This document shows positions 16,798 to 25,223 of a DNA stretch of 64,000 bases, piece after piece. Under the pieces are notes generated by a model, which did no database searches, had not been told where the DNA came from, and saw only the letters and a program-made list of their open reading frames with translations. A program made the position numbers and the translations under genes. The stretch comes from Streptomyces flavofungini. GTDB lineage: Bacteria; Actinomycetota; Actinomycetes; Streptomycetales; Streptomycetaceae. The stretch covers positions 8,342,001 to 8,406,000 of the forward strand of contig NZ_CP128846.1 in NCBI RefSeq assembly GCF_030388665.1, written 5' to 3'. Position 1 is the stretch's first letter. Each line of letters starts with the position of its first letter.

Positions 16798-18324
16798 TCA
16801 GTCGCCCACGCTCACCCGCTCGTTCGCGCTCGTGCGCTCGCCCGCGCTCTCCAGGGGCGGGGCCGCGGTCGGCGACTTGGCCACGACGACGGTCTGCTGC
16901 CCCCGGCGGGCCCGCAGGCCGGTGAGGTTGATGAGCAGGCCCGCGAGCGCGAACAGCGTCACGAGGACCAGCCCTGGCCGGTAGCTGTCGAGGACGGACT
17001 GCGGCGAGGCGGTGCCCTCGGCGGAGCCGCCGTCGGACGCCGTGATGACCGCGGTGGTGATCGCGAGGATCACCGCGCCGCCGACCTGGATCGAGGTGTT
17101 CAGGAGGCCGGAGACCATGCCCTGCTCGTGGTCGTCGACGCCGTTGGTGGCCTGGATGTTGAGCGAGGGGAAGACCAGCGCGCACGCGATGCCGAGCAGC
17201 ACCATCGAGGGCAGGATGACCGCGACGTACGTGGGCGTCAGGTCGATGCGCAGGAAGAGGCCGTACGACGCCACGAGCAGCGCGAAGCCCGTCACGATGA
17301 CGCGGGTCGTGCCGAACCGGTCGATGACACCGGCGATCTTCGTGGCGGACAGCGCCACGATCACGCCCGCGGGCAGGAACGCGAGCGCCGTCTCCAGGGC
17401 CGACCAGCCGAGCAGCGACTGGAGGTACTGGGTGGCGATGAACTGGAAGGACACGTACCCGCCGAAGAACGTCACCGCGCCGAGCTGGGCCCGGATCTGC
17501 GGCCCGGAGCGCAGCACGCCGAGGCGGATGAGCGGGTTGGGGGTGCGCAGCTCGATGCGGACGAAGAGGGCGAGGAGCACGGCCACCGCGAGGAAGGAGA
17601 GCAGCGTGCGCGCGGAGGCCCAGCCGACCTCGGGGGCCTGTACGACGGTGAAGACGAGCAGCAGCATCGACGCCGTGCCGGTGACGGCGCCCGGCACGTC
17701 GTAGCCGCCGCGCTTCTCCTCGCGCGCCGAGCGGGGGATGAGCTTGAGGCCGGCGATGAGCGCGATCACGGCGATGGGTGCGGGCAGCAGCATGGTGAGC
17801 CGCCAGCTGACCTCCGTGAGGACGCCGGACAGGACGAGGCCGAGGGAGAAGCCGGTGGCGGCGCAGGTGGTGTAGATGGACAGGGCGCGGTTGCGGACCG
17901 GGCCCTCGGCGAAGGTCGTGGTGATGATCGACAGGCCCGCGGGGGCGGTGAACGCGGCGCTCAGGCCCTTCACGAAGCGGCTCGCGATGAGCAGCGGACC
18001 GGAGTCGACGAGCCCGCCGAGCACCGAGGTCAGGGCGAAGACGCCGAGCGCGATCAGGAACACCTCGCGGCGGCCGAGCAGGTCCGCCGCGCGGCCGCCG
18101 AGCAGCAGCAGTCCGCCGTAGCCCAGGATGTAGCCGCTGACCACCCACTGCAGGGACGAGGTGGACAGGTCGAGTTCGGAGCCGATGGAGGGCAGGGCGA
18201 CGCCGACCATCGACACGTCGAGCGCGTCCAGGAACATCGCTGCGCACAGCACGAGCAGCGTGCCCCACAGGCGCGGGGTCCAGCGCTCCTGGGGCGGGGA
18301 GGCAGGAGGGAGCGGAGAAGTCAT
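16798..18324 (-). CDS. MFS drug-efflux transporter, DHA2 (14-helix) type
   Basis: This 508-residue integral membrane protein has the size and helix pattern of 14-TM proton-driven efflux pumps. The DHA2 landmark LDALDVSMVGVALPSIG is in helix 1. The motif-A region (GGRAADLLGRREVFL) and motif C-like GPVRNRALSIYTTCAATGFSLGLVLSGVL also match. It probably exports a drug-like compound. The divergent MarR gene shares an 88-nt control region with overlapping palindromes, which makes repression by that MarR very likely. ATG 18324 lacks a good ribosome site; the in-frame frame extends to 18366. Confidence 0.9.
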   Translation of the reverse strand: MTSPLPPASPPQERWTPRLWGTLLVLCAAMFLDALDVSMVGVALPSIGSELDLSTSSLQWVVSGYILGYGGLLLLGGRAADLLGRREVFLIALGVFALTSVLGGLVDSGPLLIASRFVKGLSAAFTAPAGLSIITTTFAEGPVRNRALSIYTTCAATGFSLGLVLSGVLTEVSWRLTMLLPAPIAVIALIAGLKLIPRSAREEKRGGYDVPGAVTGTASMLLLVFTVVQAPEVGWASARTLLSFLAVAVLLALFVRIELRTPNPLIRLGVLRSGPQIRAQLGAVTFFGGYVSFQFIATQYLQSLLGWSALETALAFLPAGVIVALSATKIAGVIDRFGTTRVIVTGFALLVASYGLFLRIDLTPTYVAVILPSMVLLGIACALVFPSLNIQATNGVDDHEQGMVSGLLNTSIQVGGAVILAITTAVITASDGGSAEGTASPQSVLDSYRPGLVLVTLFALAGLLINLTGLRARRGQQTVVVAKSPTAAPPLESAGERTSANERVSVGD

Positions 18325-18346
18325 GGGGGGCAATCTTGCATGCGCG

Positions 18347-18367
18347 TGCATTGAATGCAAGCGCATT
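18347..18367. promoter_or_regulatory. Overlapping palindromes, probable MarR operator
   Basis: TGCATTGAATGCA (18347-18359) is a palindrome around a central G. It overlaps AATGC-4-GCATT (18354-18367). Further half-sites TTGCATGCG (18337-18345) and ATGTGCAAT (18374-18382) flank it. The cluster sits between the divergent MFS start (18324) and MarR start (18412), in an AT-rich patch. Confidence 0.6.
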
Positions 18368-18411
18368 TAATTCATGTGCAATAAACTCCTCGTTTCTGCT
18401 ACCGTGCGTGC

Positions 18412-18834
18412 ATGGTGGCGACCAAGGCCGGGCCGACGGCGACTGATGCCGAGCAGGCGCTCGTGAACCAGTGGCGGGACATCCAGACGGTGCACGCGCG
18501 CACCCACTGCGAGCTGGACCGCGAGCTGCAGCCGTACGGCCTGGGCGCGAGTGACTTCGAGGTCCTCGACGTGCTCGCCACCGGCCTCGCGGAGGACGGC
18601 ACCGACGCCTTCCGCGTCCAGGACATCGCCTGCCAGGTGCATTTGAGCCAGAGCGCGCTGTCCCGGCTGATCGGCCGCCTGGAGAAGGACGGCCTGGTCG
18701 AGCGCGGCATGTGCAGCGAGGACCGCCGCGGCGTGCGGGTCTGCATCACCGAGAAGGGCAGCCGGGTGCACGCCGAGGCGCGGCCCGTGCAGCGGACGGT
18801 CCTCGCGCGGATGCTTCCCGGCGCGGGCGCCTGA
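18412..18834 (+). CDS. MarR-family transcriptional regulator
   Basis: This 140-residue protein has the MarR winged helix: recognition region QVHLSQSALSRLIGRLEKDGLVER (about 75-100) and the wing CSEDRRGVRVCITEKG. Two Cys lie in it (IACQV and GMCSED). It is divergent from the DHA2 exporter and probably represses both genes until a ligand binds. TACCGT at 18400-18405 lies 6 nt before ATG 18412 with no ribosome site, so the mRNA is probably leaderless and the palindromes lie just upstream of the promoter. Confidence 0.92.
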   Translation: MVATKAGPTATDAEQALVNQWRDIQTVHARTHCELDRELQPYGLGASDFEVLDVLATGLAEDGTDAFRVQDIACQVHLSQSALSRLIGRLEKDGLVERGMCSEDRRGVRVCITEKGSRVHAEARPVQRTVLARMLPGAGA

Positions 18835-18849
18835 CGTCGGGCCGGGGTC

Positions 18850-19578
18850 TCAGACCCCCGCCTTCTCACGCCACAGCGCCGCCAGTTCGGCGTCCCCCGA
18901 CACCGCGGGGAACGTCCGGCGGTTCCACAGCGCCAGATAGAGGTCCGCGGCCGGGCCCGACACCTCGCAGTCGGCGGGCGCCGTCTCGCCCCGCTCCGTG
19001 ACGGCGACATCGACGGACAGTCGTACCGTCCACGTCCCCTCCGTGTCCGTCGTCCGCACCCGAAGCACCCGCGGCTCGGCCGTCCGCATCCGGCTCTTCT
19101 CGCGCGCGTGGAACCCGCGCAGCAACTCGTCGATGCCGTCCGCCGCGAACCGCGCGTCGAGCGCCGACAGCGTGCCACCGCGCGCCGACTCGGCGTCTAT
19201 CCGGTGCACGGCCGTCTCGTTGGCCTGCCGTCGCGCCCAGAACGCGAGCGGCGACGGCGCGGGCAGGAACGTCCAGCACTCCAGGTCGACGGGCGCGTCC
19301 CGCAACGCGGCGACCAAGTGACCGTGCCCCTCCCGGAACCAGTCGAGCAGGGCGTCGCCGTCCAGGTCCAGCCGCTCCTGCCAGGGCTGGAACTCAGGGA
19401 GCGCCTCCGCGACGAACCGCGTGGCCCAGCGGTGCACCGTCCCGGTGTGCCGCAGCAGGTCGCGGACCCGCCAGTCGGGGCACGTCGGCACGGGTGCGTC
19501 GAGGCCCGCGGCCACGGCCGCGTCGGCCAGCAACGTGCCTTCGCGGTCCAGGACTTCTGTGTGCTCGGCAGTCTTCAT
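18850..19578 (-). CDS. Maleylpyruvate-isomerase-family (DinB-like) mycothiol-dependent protein
   Basis: This 242-residue protein matches the actinobacterial MDMPI family: an N-terminal four-helix DinB-like domain (TCPDWRVRDLLRHTGTVHRWATRF) and the metal-site His in NETAVHRIDAE, followed by a C-terminal alpha/beta lid domain. Metal ligands would be His near 42-47 and the HRIDAE segment. The family includes mycothiol-dependent maleylpyruvate isomerase, but most members have unknown substrates. ATG 19578 is preceded by CACAAT and C-runs rather than a ribosome site. Three 11-bp direct repeats lie 53-85 nt upstream. Confidence 0.85.
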   Translation of the reverse strand: MKTAEHTEVLDREGTLLADAAVAAGLDAPVPTCPDWRVRDLLRHTGTVHRWATRFVAEALPEFQPWQERLDLDGDALLDWFREGHGHLVAALRDAPVDLECWTFLPAPSPLAFWARRQANETAVHRIDAESARGGTLSALDARFAADGIDELLRGFHAREKSRMRTAEPRVLRVRTTDTEGTWTVRLSVDVAVTERGETAPADCEVSGPAADLYLALWNRRTFPAVSGDAELAALWREKAGV

Positions 19579-19630
19579 GGGGGGATTGTGCGGGATGCAG
19601 CGGGCTTCAGCGAGAGTGACCCCAGGCCGC

Positions 19631-19663
19631 ATGCGACCGATATGCGACCGATATGTGACTGAT
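19631..19663. repeat. Three tandem 11-bp repeats upstream of MDMPI gene
   Basis: ATGCGACCGAT occurs twice exactly (19631-19641, 19642-19652) and a third time with two changes (ATGTGACTGAT, 19653-19663). The 11-bp period is one helical turn, so all copies face the same side of the DNA. This suits a cooperative protein-binding site upstream of the minus-strand gene starting at 19578. Confidence 0.6.
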
Positions 19664-19674
19664 CGACGGGGGGC

Positions 19675-20727
19675 TCAGTGCTCGTGGTGACCGATGCCGT
19701 GCTTCCCCAAGCTCACGATCTCGTCGATGAGTGCCAGGTACGAAAGGTCTGCGCCCGCGGCCGCGTGCGCGAGGGCGCTGGTCGTGCGCAGGCCGGGGCA
19801 GGCGTTCACCTCCAGGCAGTGTGGCTCTCCCTGGAGGTCGCAGCGGAAGTCGGAGCGGGAGTAGTCCGTGTCTTCGAGCCCCACGGCCCGGTGGGCTCGG
19901 AGGGCCTGTTCGCGCAGGTGCCGCTCCAGCCGTGGTGGGATGCGAGCGGGGCAGGTGTGGGACGCGCCGCCCTTGGCGTACTTCTTCCGGTAGTCCAGGA
20001 AGGGGCCGTCGAAGACGTACTCGACGGCGGGCAGGACCCGGCGGCCCAGCACGCCCACCGAGAACTCCCGGCCGGGCAGATACGGGGTGAGCACCACCTC
20101 CTCGCCCGCGGGCATGCCGTGCAGCACGCGCGACAACTCGTCCTCCACGCACACCAGATGGAGCGTCTCGTGGGCCGTTCCCGCCGCGGCCTTCACCACG
20201 ACGGGGCCCTCTCGCAGCAGTGCGACGGGCTCCGGCGGCAGGTGTCCGTCGTCCGTGCGGTGCGCCGTCCACGGTCCGACCCGGACCCCCGCGTGCGGCA
20301 GCAGTTGCAGCGTGCGCCGCTTGTCCCAGGCGAGGCTGCACTGCGCGCTGCCCGCGCCGGTGAAGGGGATGCCGGCCATCTCCAGGAGGGACTGCACGTG
20401 CCCGTCACCGCCCCAACCCCCGTGCAGCGCTAGGAAGACCAGGTCGGCGGAGCGCAGCGTGCCAAGGACGGGGCCGCGGGTGAGAGCGGTGAAGATGCGC
20501 CGTCTGTCCTCGGCCTCGTCCCTGTCGGGGAGGCGGACCGGTGAGGTGAACCGGGGCAGCTCGTCGGCGTCGCGCGTCGGCCCCGCGAGGACCGGGTGCG
20601 GGGCGGCCGGGTCGACCACCTCGACCTCGTGTCCGAGCTTCGCCAACGCGTGGGCCACCGACAGTCCGGATTCCAGGGAGACGTAGCGTTCGAGGCTCTC
20701 CGCTCCGCAGAGCACGACAATCCTCAT
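19675..20727 (-). CDS. D-alanine-D-alanine-ligase-like ATP-grasp protein
   Basis: This 350-residue protein has the Ddl layout: N-terminal Rossmann-like part (MRIVVLCGAESLERYVSLESG, then LVFLALHGGWGGDGHVQSLLE with the GxGGEDG-like loop changed to GWGGDG), a central ATP-grasp part (WDKRRTLQLL, GPVVVKAAAG), and the C-terminal catalytic segment (YSRSDFRC, CLEVNACPGL). It likely joins amino acids or small peptides using ATP. The housekeeping Ddl is usually elsewhere, so this may be an accessory ligase. It ends with HGIGHHEH, a possible metal-binding tail. Confidence 0.85.
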   Translation of the reverse strand: MRIVVLCGAESLERYVSLESGLSVAHALAKLGHEVEVVDPAAPHPVLAGPTRDADELPRFTSPVRLPDRDEAEDRRRIFTALTRGPVLGTLRSADLVFLALHGGWGGDGHVQSLLEMAGIPFTGAGSAQCSLAWDKRRTLQLLPHAGVRVGPWTAHRTDDGHLPPEPVALLREGPVVVKAAAGTAHETLHLVCVEDELSRVLHGMPAGEEVVLTPYLPGREFSVGVLGRRVLPAVEYVFDGPFLDYRKKYAKGGASHTCPARIPPRLERHLREQALRAHRAVGLEDTDYSRSDFRCDLQGEPHCLEVNACPGLRTTSALAHAAAGADLSYLALIDEIVSLGKHGIGHHEH

Positions 20728-20933
20728 GGACCAGCATTACCCGCCACGCGTCGGCAGTACCGTCGTATTCCCGTCACCGAGCTCGGTGAGCAGAGCAGAG
20801 CAGACCAGTGCGGCGCGTGGGGCCGGCTGCTCGGGTCCGTGCGCCGCAGCCGCTGTCGTTTCCGTCCAAGACGGCTCCGGCGGGCCGATCTAGGTTGAGC
20901 ACACAGCTCGCCCGATCCAGAGGAGACAGCACC

Positions 20934-21509
20934 ATGCGCAACCTGGTCTATACCGGATTCATGTCGCTCGACGGCGTCGTGGACTCGCCCGGCGGGCCGG
21001 GCGAAGGCCACCGCAGCGGCGGCTGGGTGGTCAACGATCTCGAGTTCGTGCCGGAAGCCTGGTCGCTGAAGGGCGAGGAACTCGCCGACACGACGGCGCT
21101 GATGTTCGGCCGCCGCAGCTACGAGGCGTTCTCGAAGGTCTGGCCCGGTTCGGAGGACCACGCCGACTACAAGGAACTGCCCAAGTACGTGGTGTCGACC
21201 ACGCTGTCCGAAGACGACCTCGTCGACGGTTGGGGGCCGACCACCATCCTGCGCTCGGAGAAGGACATCGCCGCGCTCAAGGAGGGCGAGGGCGGCGCGA
21301 TCTTCATCCACGGCAGCGCCGAGCTGGCAGGGCGCCTTTCGGACGCCGGCCTCATCGACCAGTACAACCTGCTCGTCTTTCCCGTGCTGCTCGGTGCCGG
21401 CAAGAGCGCGTTCGGCCGGGCCGACCGCGACAAGCAGATGCTGACGCTGCGGGAGTCGCAGAGCTACTCGAACGGAATCCTGAAGCTGGTCTACGACGTC
21501 AAGCGCTAG
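20934..21509 (+). CDS. Dihydrofolate-reductase-family protein (RibD C-terminal-like)
   Basis: This 191-residue protein belongs to the RibD_C/DHFR-like fold: MRNLVYTGFMSLDGVVDSP at the start, LMFGRRSYEAFSKVWPG for the NADPH region, and GSAELAGRLSDAGLIDQYNLLVFPVLLGAGKS near the end. It is a probable NADPH-dependent reductase of unknown substrate. ATG 20934 has GAGGAGACAG upstream; TAGGTT at 20891-20896 is a candidate -10. Its TAG stop shares the palindromic CTAG with the stop of the convergent AraC gene. Confidence 0.9.
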   Translation: MRNLVYTGFMSLDGVVDSPGGPGEGHRSGGWVVNDLEFVPEAWSLKGEELADTTALMFGRRSYEAFSKVWPGSEDHADYKELPKYVVSTTLSEDDLVDGWGPTTILRSEKDIAALKEGEGGAIFIHGSAELAGRLSDAGLIDQYNLLVFPVLLGAGKSAFGRADRDKQMLTLRESQSYSNGILKLVYDVKR

Positions 21510-22204
21510 CCCAGGTCGAGGCCGATCGCGCAGTCGACGCCCTGACGCAACTGCCCGGCGCTGCGCCCGACGTACGAGCGCAGCGCCCGGGCCAGGTGCG
21601 GCTCGTCGAAGTAGTCGAGCCCGGCGACCACATCGGCGGCCGGGGCACCGCCCGCGAGCAGCTCCGCCGCGGTGCGGGCACGCTCGATCTGCCGTACGGC
21701 ACCCCGCGTCAGCCCGGTCGCGGCCCGGAACCGGCGCTCGACCGTCCGCTGTGAGACACCCGGGTCGTGCGGGCCCCGCAGCACCTCGGCGACCAGCGAG
21801 TCACGGACCACGATCCCGGCCCGGACGAGGCGGTCGACCAGTGCCTCGGCGTCGTCCGGGCCGGGCGTCTCATGGCGCGCGCCGTCCAGCCGGAACGACC
21901 GGTGCCAGGTGTCGGGGAGCTCGATGCCGCCGTCGACCAACGCGGGTGTGGGCACGGCCCGCAACGAGGTGCCCAGGGCGAACTCGATGCCCGTGAAGGT
22001 CGCGCCCCGCGGCACCGGCACCGTGGCCGTCCGGGTCGCGGGACCGGTGACGGACGCGTACGCCCGGCCGTCCTGCTCCCAGAACACCAGGCCCCAGCGC
22101 ACCCCTGCGACGGCGGTCATCGACGTGACCTGCCCGCCCGTACAGGTCCACACCATGTCGACCCACGGCGAGTCGGACCGGCGTGTCTCGAAGTGCAGCT
22201 TCAC
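21506..22204 (-). CDS. AraC-family transcriptional regulator
   Basis: This 232-residue protein has a C-terminal AraC-type pair of helix-turn-helix motifs (VSQRTVERRFRAATGLTRGAVRQIERARTAAELLAGG, then GYFDEPHLARALRSYVG-like text with LDYFDEPHLARAL). The N-terminal half is a cupin-like ligand or oligomerisation domain. It is convergent with the DHFR-like gene and overlaps it by 4 nt at the stops. The family is clear; no target is apparent, though the adjacent reductase is one possibility. Confidence 0.88.
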   Translation of the reverse strand: MKLHFETRRSDSPWVDMVWTCTGGQVTSMTAVAGVRWGLVFWEQDGRAYASVTGPATRTATVPVPRGATFTGIEFALGTSLRAVPTPALVDGGIELPDTWHRSFRLDGARHETPGPDDAEALVDRLVRAGIVVRDSLVAEVLRGPHDPGVSQRTVERRFRAATGLTRGAVRQIERARTAAELLAGGAPAADVVAGLDYFDEPHLARALRSYVGRSAGQLRQGVDCAIGLDLG

Positions 22205-22299
22205 GGGCGAAGAGTACGCGGGGCGAAGCGGGTTGTGACGTGGTCAGGGGACCTCTCGTGGAGGCCGTACCGCCCCGACGGCCCGCCCGCGCGCGCAGA

Positions 22300-23502
22300 T
22301 CACGTGACGACCCGCCGCGTGCCGAAGCCGATCACGGCGGCCACCGCGGCCAGCAGGGCCACGCTGGTGAGCGCCGTGGGCAGGGTGAACCAGTCCGCCA
22401 TGAAGCCGATGGCGGGCGGGCCGAGGAGCATGCCGGAGTAGCCGAACGTGGAGGCGATGGCCACGCCGCTGGCTCCGGCCAGGGCGCCGGCGCGTTCGAC
22501 GGCGACCGGGAAGATGTTGGCGAGGCCGACGCCGGTGATGGCGAAGCCGAGGAGCGCCGCCCACACGGAGGGGGCGAGCGCGCCGAGGAGCATGCCGACG
22601 GCGGCGGTCGTGCCGCCCGCGACCAGGGTCCGGGTGCGGCCGAGCCGTTCGAGGAGGGTGGTGCCGGTGGCGCGGCCGAGCGTCATGGCGAGCGCGAAGC
22701 AGGAGTATCCGGCCGCTGCCACGCCCGGGTGGGTGTTGAGGTCCTGTTCGAGGTGGAGCGCGCCCCAGTCGGCGAGCGCGCCCTCGCCGTACGCCGTGCA
22801 GAGGGCGATCAGGCCGAAGACGATCACGAGGCCGCGGGTGCGGGGGGTGAGGCGCTGCGAGGTCCTGTCCTCGCGCTGCCGTTCGCGCGGGGGCGCGGCG
22901 GGCTCCAGGCGCAGCAGCGCGCGGCCCGCCACAGCGGTGACGAGCAGGCCGATGACGGTGAGGCCGAGCAGGTGGACGGTGGGGGACACGGAGCCCGCCA
23001 TGAGTGCGCCGAGCCCCGCGCCGATCATCCCGCCGAGGCTGAAGGCCGCGTGGAAGCTGGGCATGATCGGCCGCTTCATGGCGGCCACGAGGTCCACGGC
23101 CGCGCTGTTGAAGGCGACGTTGATCCCTCCGTATGCGGCTCCGAAGAGCAGCAGCACCGCCCCGAGCGCCGCCGCGGAGTGGGTCAGGGGAGGCAGCGCG
23201 ACGCTCAGCGACAGCAGGACGCCGCAGACGACCGTCACCGGGTGGCTGCCGTAGCGGTGGCAGAGCCGTCCGGTGATCATCATGGTGACCACGGCCCCGA
23301 CGGACACGCCGAGCAGGGCGAGCCCGAGGGCGCTCGACGAGGCGCCGGTCTGTTCCTTGATGGCGGGGATGCGGACGACCCATCCGGCGAAGATGAAGCC
23401 GTCGAGGGCGAAGAAGACCGTGAGGACGGCTCGGAGCCGGGTGAGGTCATGGCCCCGCGTTGCGCCGTCGGGCGGCGCGGGCGAGGACGTTGCGGAGCGC
23501 AT
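22300..23502 (-). CDS. MFS transporter (YbjJ-like, 12 helices)
   Basis: This 400-residue integral membrane protein has about 12 helices. It shows FFALDGFIFAGWVVRIPAIKEQTG at the start, a motif A-like MMITGRLCHRYGSHPV, and GYSCFALAMTLGRATGTTLLERLGRTR. This resembles the YbjJ/FucP-like branch rather than drug DHA1 pumps. A GAGGAG lies about 15 nt before ATG 23502. It is divergent from a ROK regulator across 472 nt, which suggests control by that protein and possibly a sugar-related substrate. Substrate is not readable. Confidence 0.86.
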   Translation of the reverse strand: MRSATSSPAPPDGATRGHDLTRLRAVLTVFFALDGFIFAGWVVRIPAIKEQTGASSSALGLALLGVSVGAVVTMMITGRLCHRYGSHPVTVVCGVLLSLSVALPPLTHSAAALGAVLLLFGAAYGGINVAFNSAAVDLVAAMKRPIMPSFHAAFSLGGMIGAGLGALMAGSVSPTVHLLGLTVIGLLVTAVAGRALLRLEPAAPPRERQREDRTSQRLTPRTRGLVIVFGLIALCTAYGEGALADWGALHLEQDLNTHPGVAAAGYSCFALAMTLGRATGTTLLERLGRTRTLVAGGTTAAVGMLLGALAPSVWAALLGFAITGVGLANIFPVAVERAGALAGASGVAIASTFGYSGMLLGPPAIGFMADWFTLPTALTSVALLAAVAAVIGFGTRRVVT

Positions 23503-23974
23503 GGGCGGGTGTCTCCTCGGTGGGGGAGGGCGGGTCAGGCGCCCTTCACTGGCATTCGGCTGCGCGGGACCCTTGCGGGCGGGAGGCGGGAGGCGGGCTC
23601 GGCTCCGGTCCCCTGGCGCAGGGCTTCAGGACCTCGGTCGGGTCAGCGGGCGGCCACGGGCCCGGATGGCTGCGCGACGGTCGGCCCGGACCCCGCTGGA
23701 GTGGCACCAGAGGCCCGGGGCGTGGTTTTGTTTAGTAGCGGCACAAAGTCAGCGTAGAGGGGAAGCCGGGTTGTCGACAAGACGGTTTCCTCGTGGTGTG
23801 CGCGGCGTCGCATGGTGACGGGCGTGCGGGCGGGGATCGCGTGGTGTGCGCGGGGAGTGCCGGCGGTACGCGCACGGGGCGGCCGTGTCCGCGGCGCCCG
23901 GGAAGACAGGACGGGGAAGACGGGATGACGGCTGAACGGCGAGACGGCGTACGGATCATGGGAGACTCGCCCTC
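23503..23974. other. Control region between MFS and ROK genes
   Basis: No gene is convincing in these 472 nt. A local AT-rich patch at 23724-23760 contains the inverted repeat TTTGT-11-ACAAA (23727-23731, 23743-23747) around TTTAGTAGCGGC, a reasonable candidate ROK operator. Elsewhere there are short GGGAGGC direct repeats (about 23580-23597). Confidence 0.45.
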
Positions 23975-25207
23975 ATGAACGGGAAGGCTGTCACCCGGGG
24001 TGAGGCACATCTGTCCACGCGTACGCGTCTGGAGCGGGGGCGTACCGCGCTCGGTCCCGCCCTCGAACTCGTCCACACCGGGCGCGCCCCCACCCGAGCC
24101 GTCCTCACCGCCGAGCTGGGTGTCACCCGCGCCACGGCCGGAGCGGTCGCCGCGGAGCTCGAAGCGCTCGGCCTGATCAGCGTCGACGCCAAGCCGAGCG
24201 CCGCCGCCGGCTCCCAGGGGCGGCCCTCGCACCGGCTCTCCGTCGCCGGGGACGGCCCCGTCGCGCTGGCGGCGCAGGTGCACGCCGACGGGTTCCGGGC
24301 CGCCCTGGTGGGTCTCGGCGGCCGGATCGTCGCCACCGCGCCCGGCTGCGAGACCATCGACGCCGACCCGGCGCAGGTCCTCGGCTCGGTCATCGAGGCG
24401 GGCGCGCAGCTGCTGCGCGAGACCGGCAGGCGGTGTGTGGGCGCGGGCCTCGCGGTGCCGTCCGCCGTCGCCGAACCGGAGGGCACCGCCCTCAACCCGC
24501 TGCACCTGGCCTGGCCCGCGGGCGCGCAGGTCCGGGAGATCTTCGCGGACTGCGTACGGGGCGCGGGCATCGAGGGCCCCGCGTTCACCGGCAACGACGT
24601 GAACCTCGCGGCGCTCGCCGAGCACCGGCACGGCGCGGGGCGCGGTGCGCGCGACCTGCTGTGCGTGGCGACCGGGCACCGCGGCGTCGGCGGCGCGCTC
24701 GTGCTCGACGGGCGGCTGCACACGGGCAGTTCGGGCCTGGCCCTGGAGGTCGGCCACCTCACCGTGAACCCGGAGGGCCGCCCCTGCTACTGCGGCAGCC
24801 GCGGCTGCCTGGACGTGGAGACGGACCCGATGGCGTTCCTGGCGGCGGCGGGCGCCGAGCCGAGCCCCGAGGGGCTGCTCGTGCAGGCCCGCAGGCTCGT
24901 CGCCGAGGAGTACGCCGACCCGGCGGTGCGCACGGCGGTCGAAGCCCTCATCGACCGGCTCGGCCTCGGCCTCGCGGGCCTGGTGAACATCCTCAATCCG
25001 GACCGGATCATCCTCGGCGGGCTGCACCGCGCCCTCCTCGAGGCCGATCCGGAGCGGCTGCGCGCCGTCGTGGCCGACCGCAGCCTGTGGGGCCGCAGCG
25101 GCGGCGTCCCCATCCTGGCCTGCACCCTCGACCACAACAGCCTGGTGGGGGCCGCCGAGCTGGCCTGGCAGCCGGTGCTCGACGACCCCCTGGGGGCGCT
25201 GGGTTAG
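23975..25207 (+). CDS. ROK-family transcriptional regulator / sugar-kinase-like
   Basis: This 410-residue ROK protein has an N-terminal winged helix (TRAVLTAELGVTRATAGAVAAELEALGLIS, about 38-68), so it is a repressor rather than a plain kinase. The sugar-kinase-like part follows. The ROK zinc site is present (EVGHLTVNPEGRPCYCGSRGCLDVE), with three Cys in CYCGSRGC and the His of EVGH. The phosphate loop is altered (VATGHRGVGGALVL), so catalysis is doubtful. The divergent MFS gene is the obvious candidate target. A sugar or sugar phosphate would be the inducer. Confidence 0.88.
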   Translation: MNGKAVTRGEAHLSTRTRLERGRTALGPALELVHTGRAPTRAVLTAELGVTRATAGAVAAELEALGLISVDAKPSAAAGSQGRPSHRLSVAGDGPVALAAQVHADGFRAALVGLGGRIVATAPGCETIDADPAQVLGSVIEAGAQLLRETGRRCVGAGLAVPSAVAEPEGTALNPLHLAWPAGAQVREIFADCVRGAGIEGPAFTGNDVNLAALAEHRHGAGRGARDLLCVATGHRGVGGALVLDGRLHTGSSGLALEVGHLTVNPEGRPCYCGSRGCLDVETDPMAFLAAAGAEPSPEGLLVQARRLVAEEYADPAVRTAVEALIDRLGLGLAGLVNILNPDRIILGGLHRALLEADPERLRAVVADRSLWGRSGGVPILACTLDHNSLVGAAELAWQPVLDDPLGALG

Positions 25208-25223
25208 CGCCGGACCGCTGAGG

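Noticed and set aside
16699..18354. Long plus-strand frame opposite the MFS gene
   Set aside because: It is rich in Gly, Arg, Asp and Glu from antisense to a GC-rich membrane gene, with no domain or ribosome site. It is a shadow.
22183..23757. Plus-strand frame of about 520 codons opposite the YbjJ-like MFS gene
   Set aside because: Gly/Glu/Arg-rich, no domain; the opposite strand has a clear transporter.
23793..23978. Short plus-strand frame just before the ROK gene
   Set aside because: No ribosome site and a low-complexity translation; it overlaps the control region.
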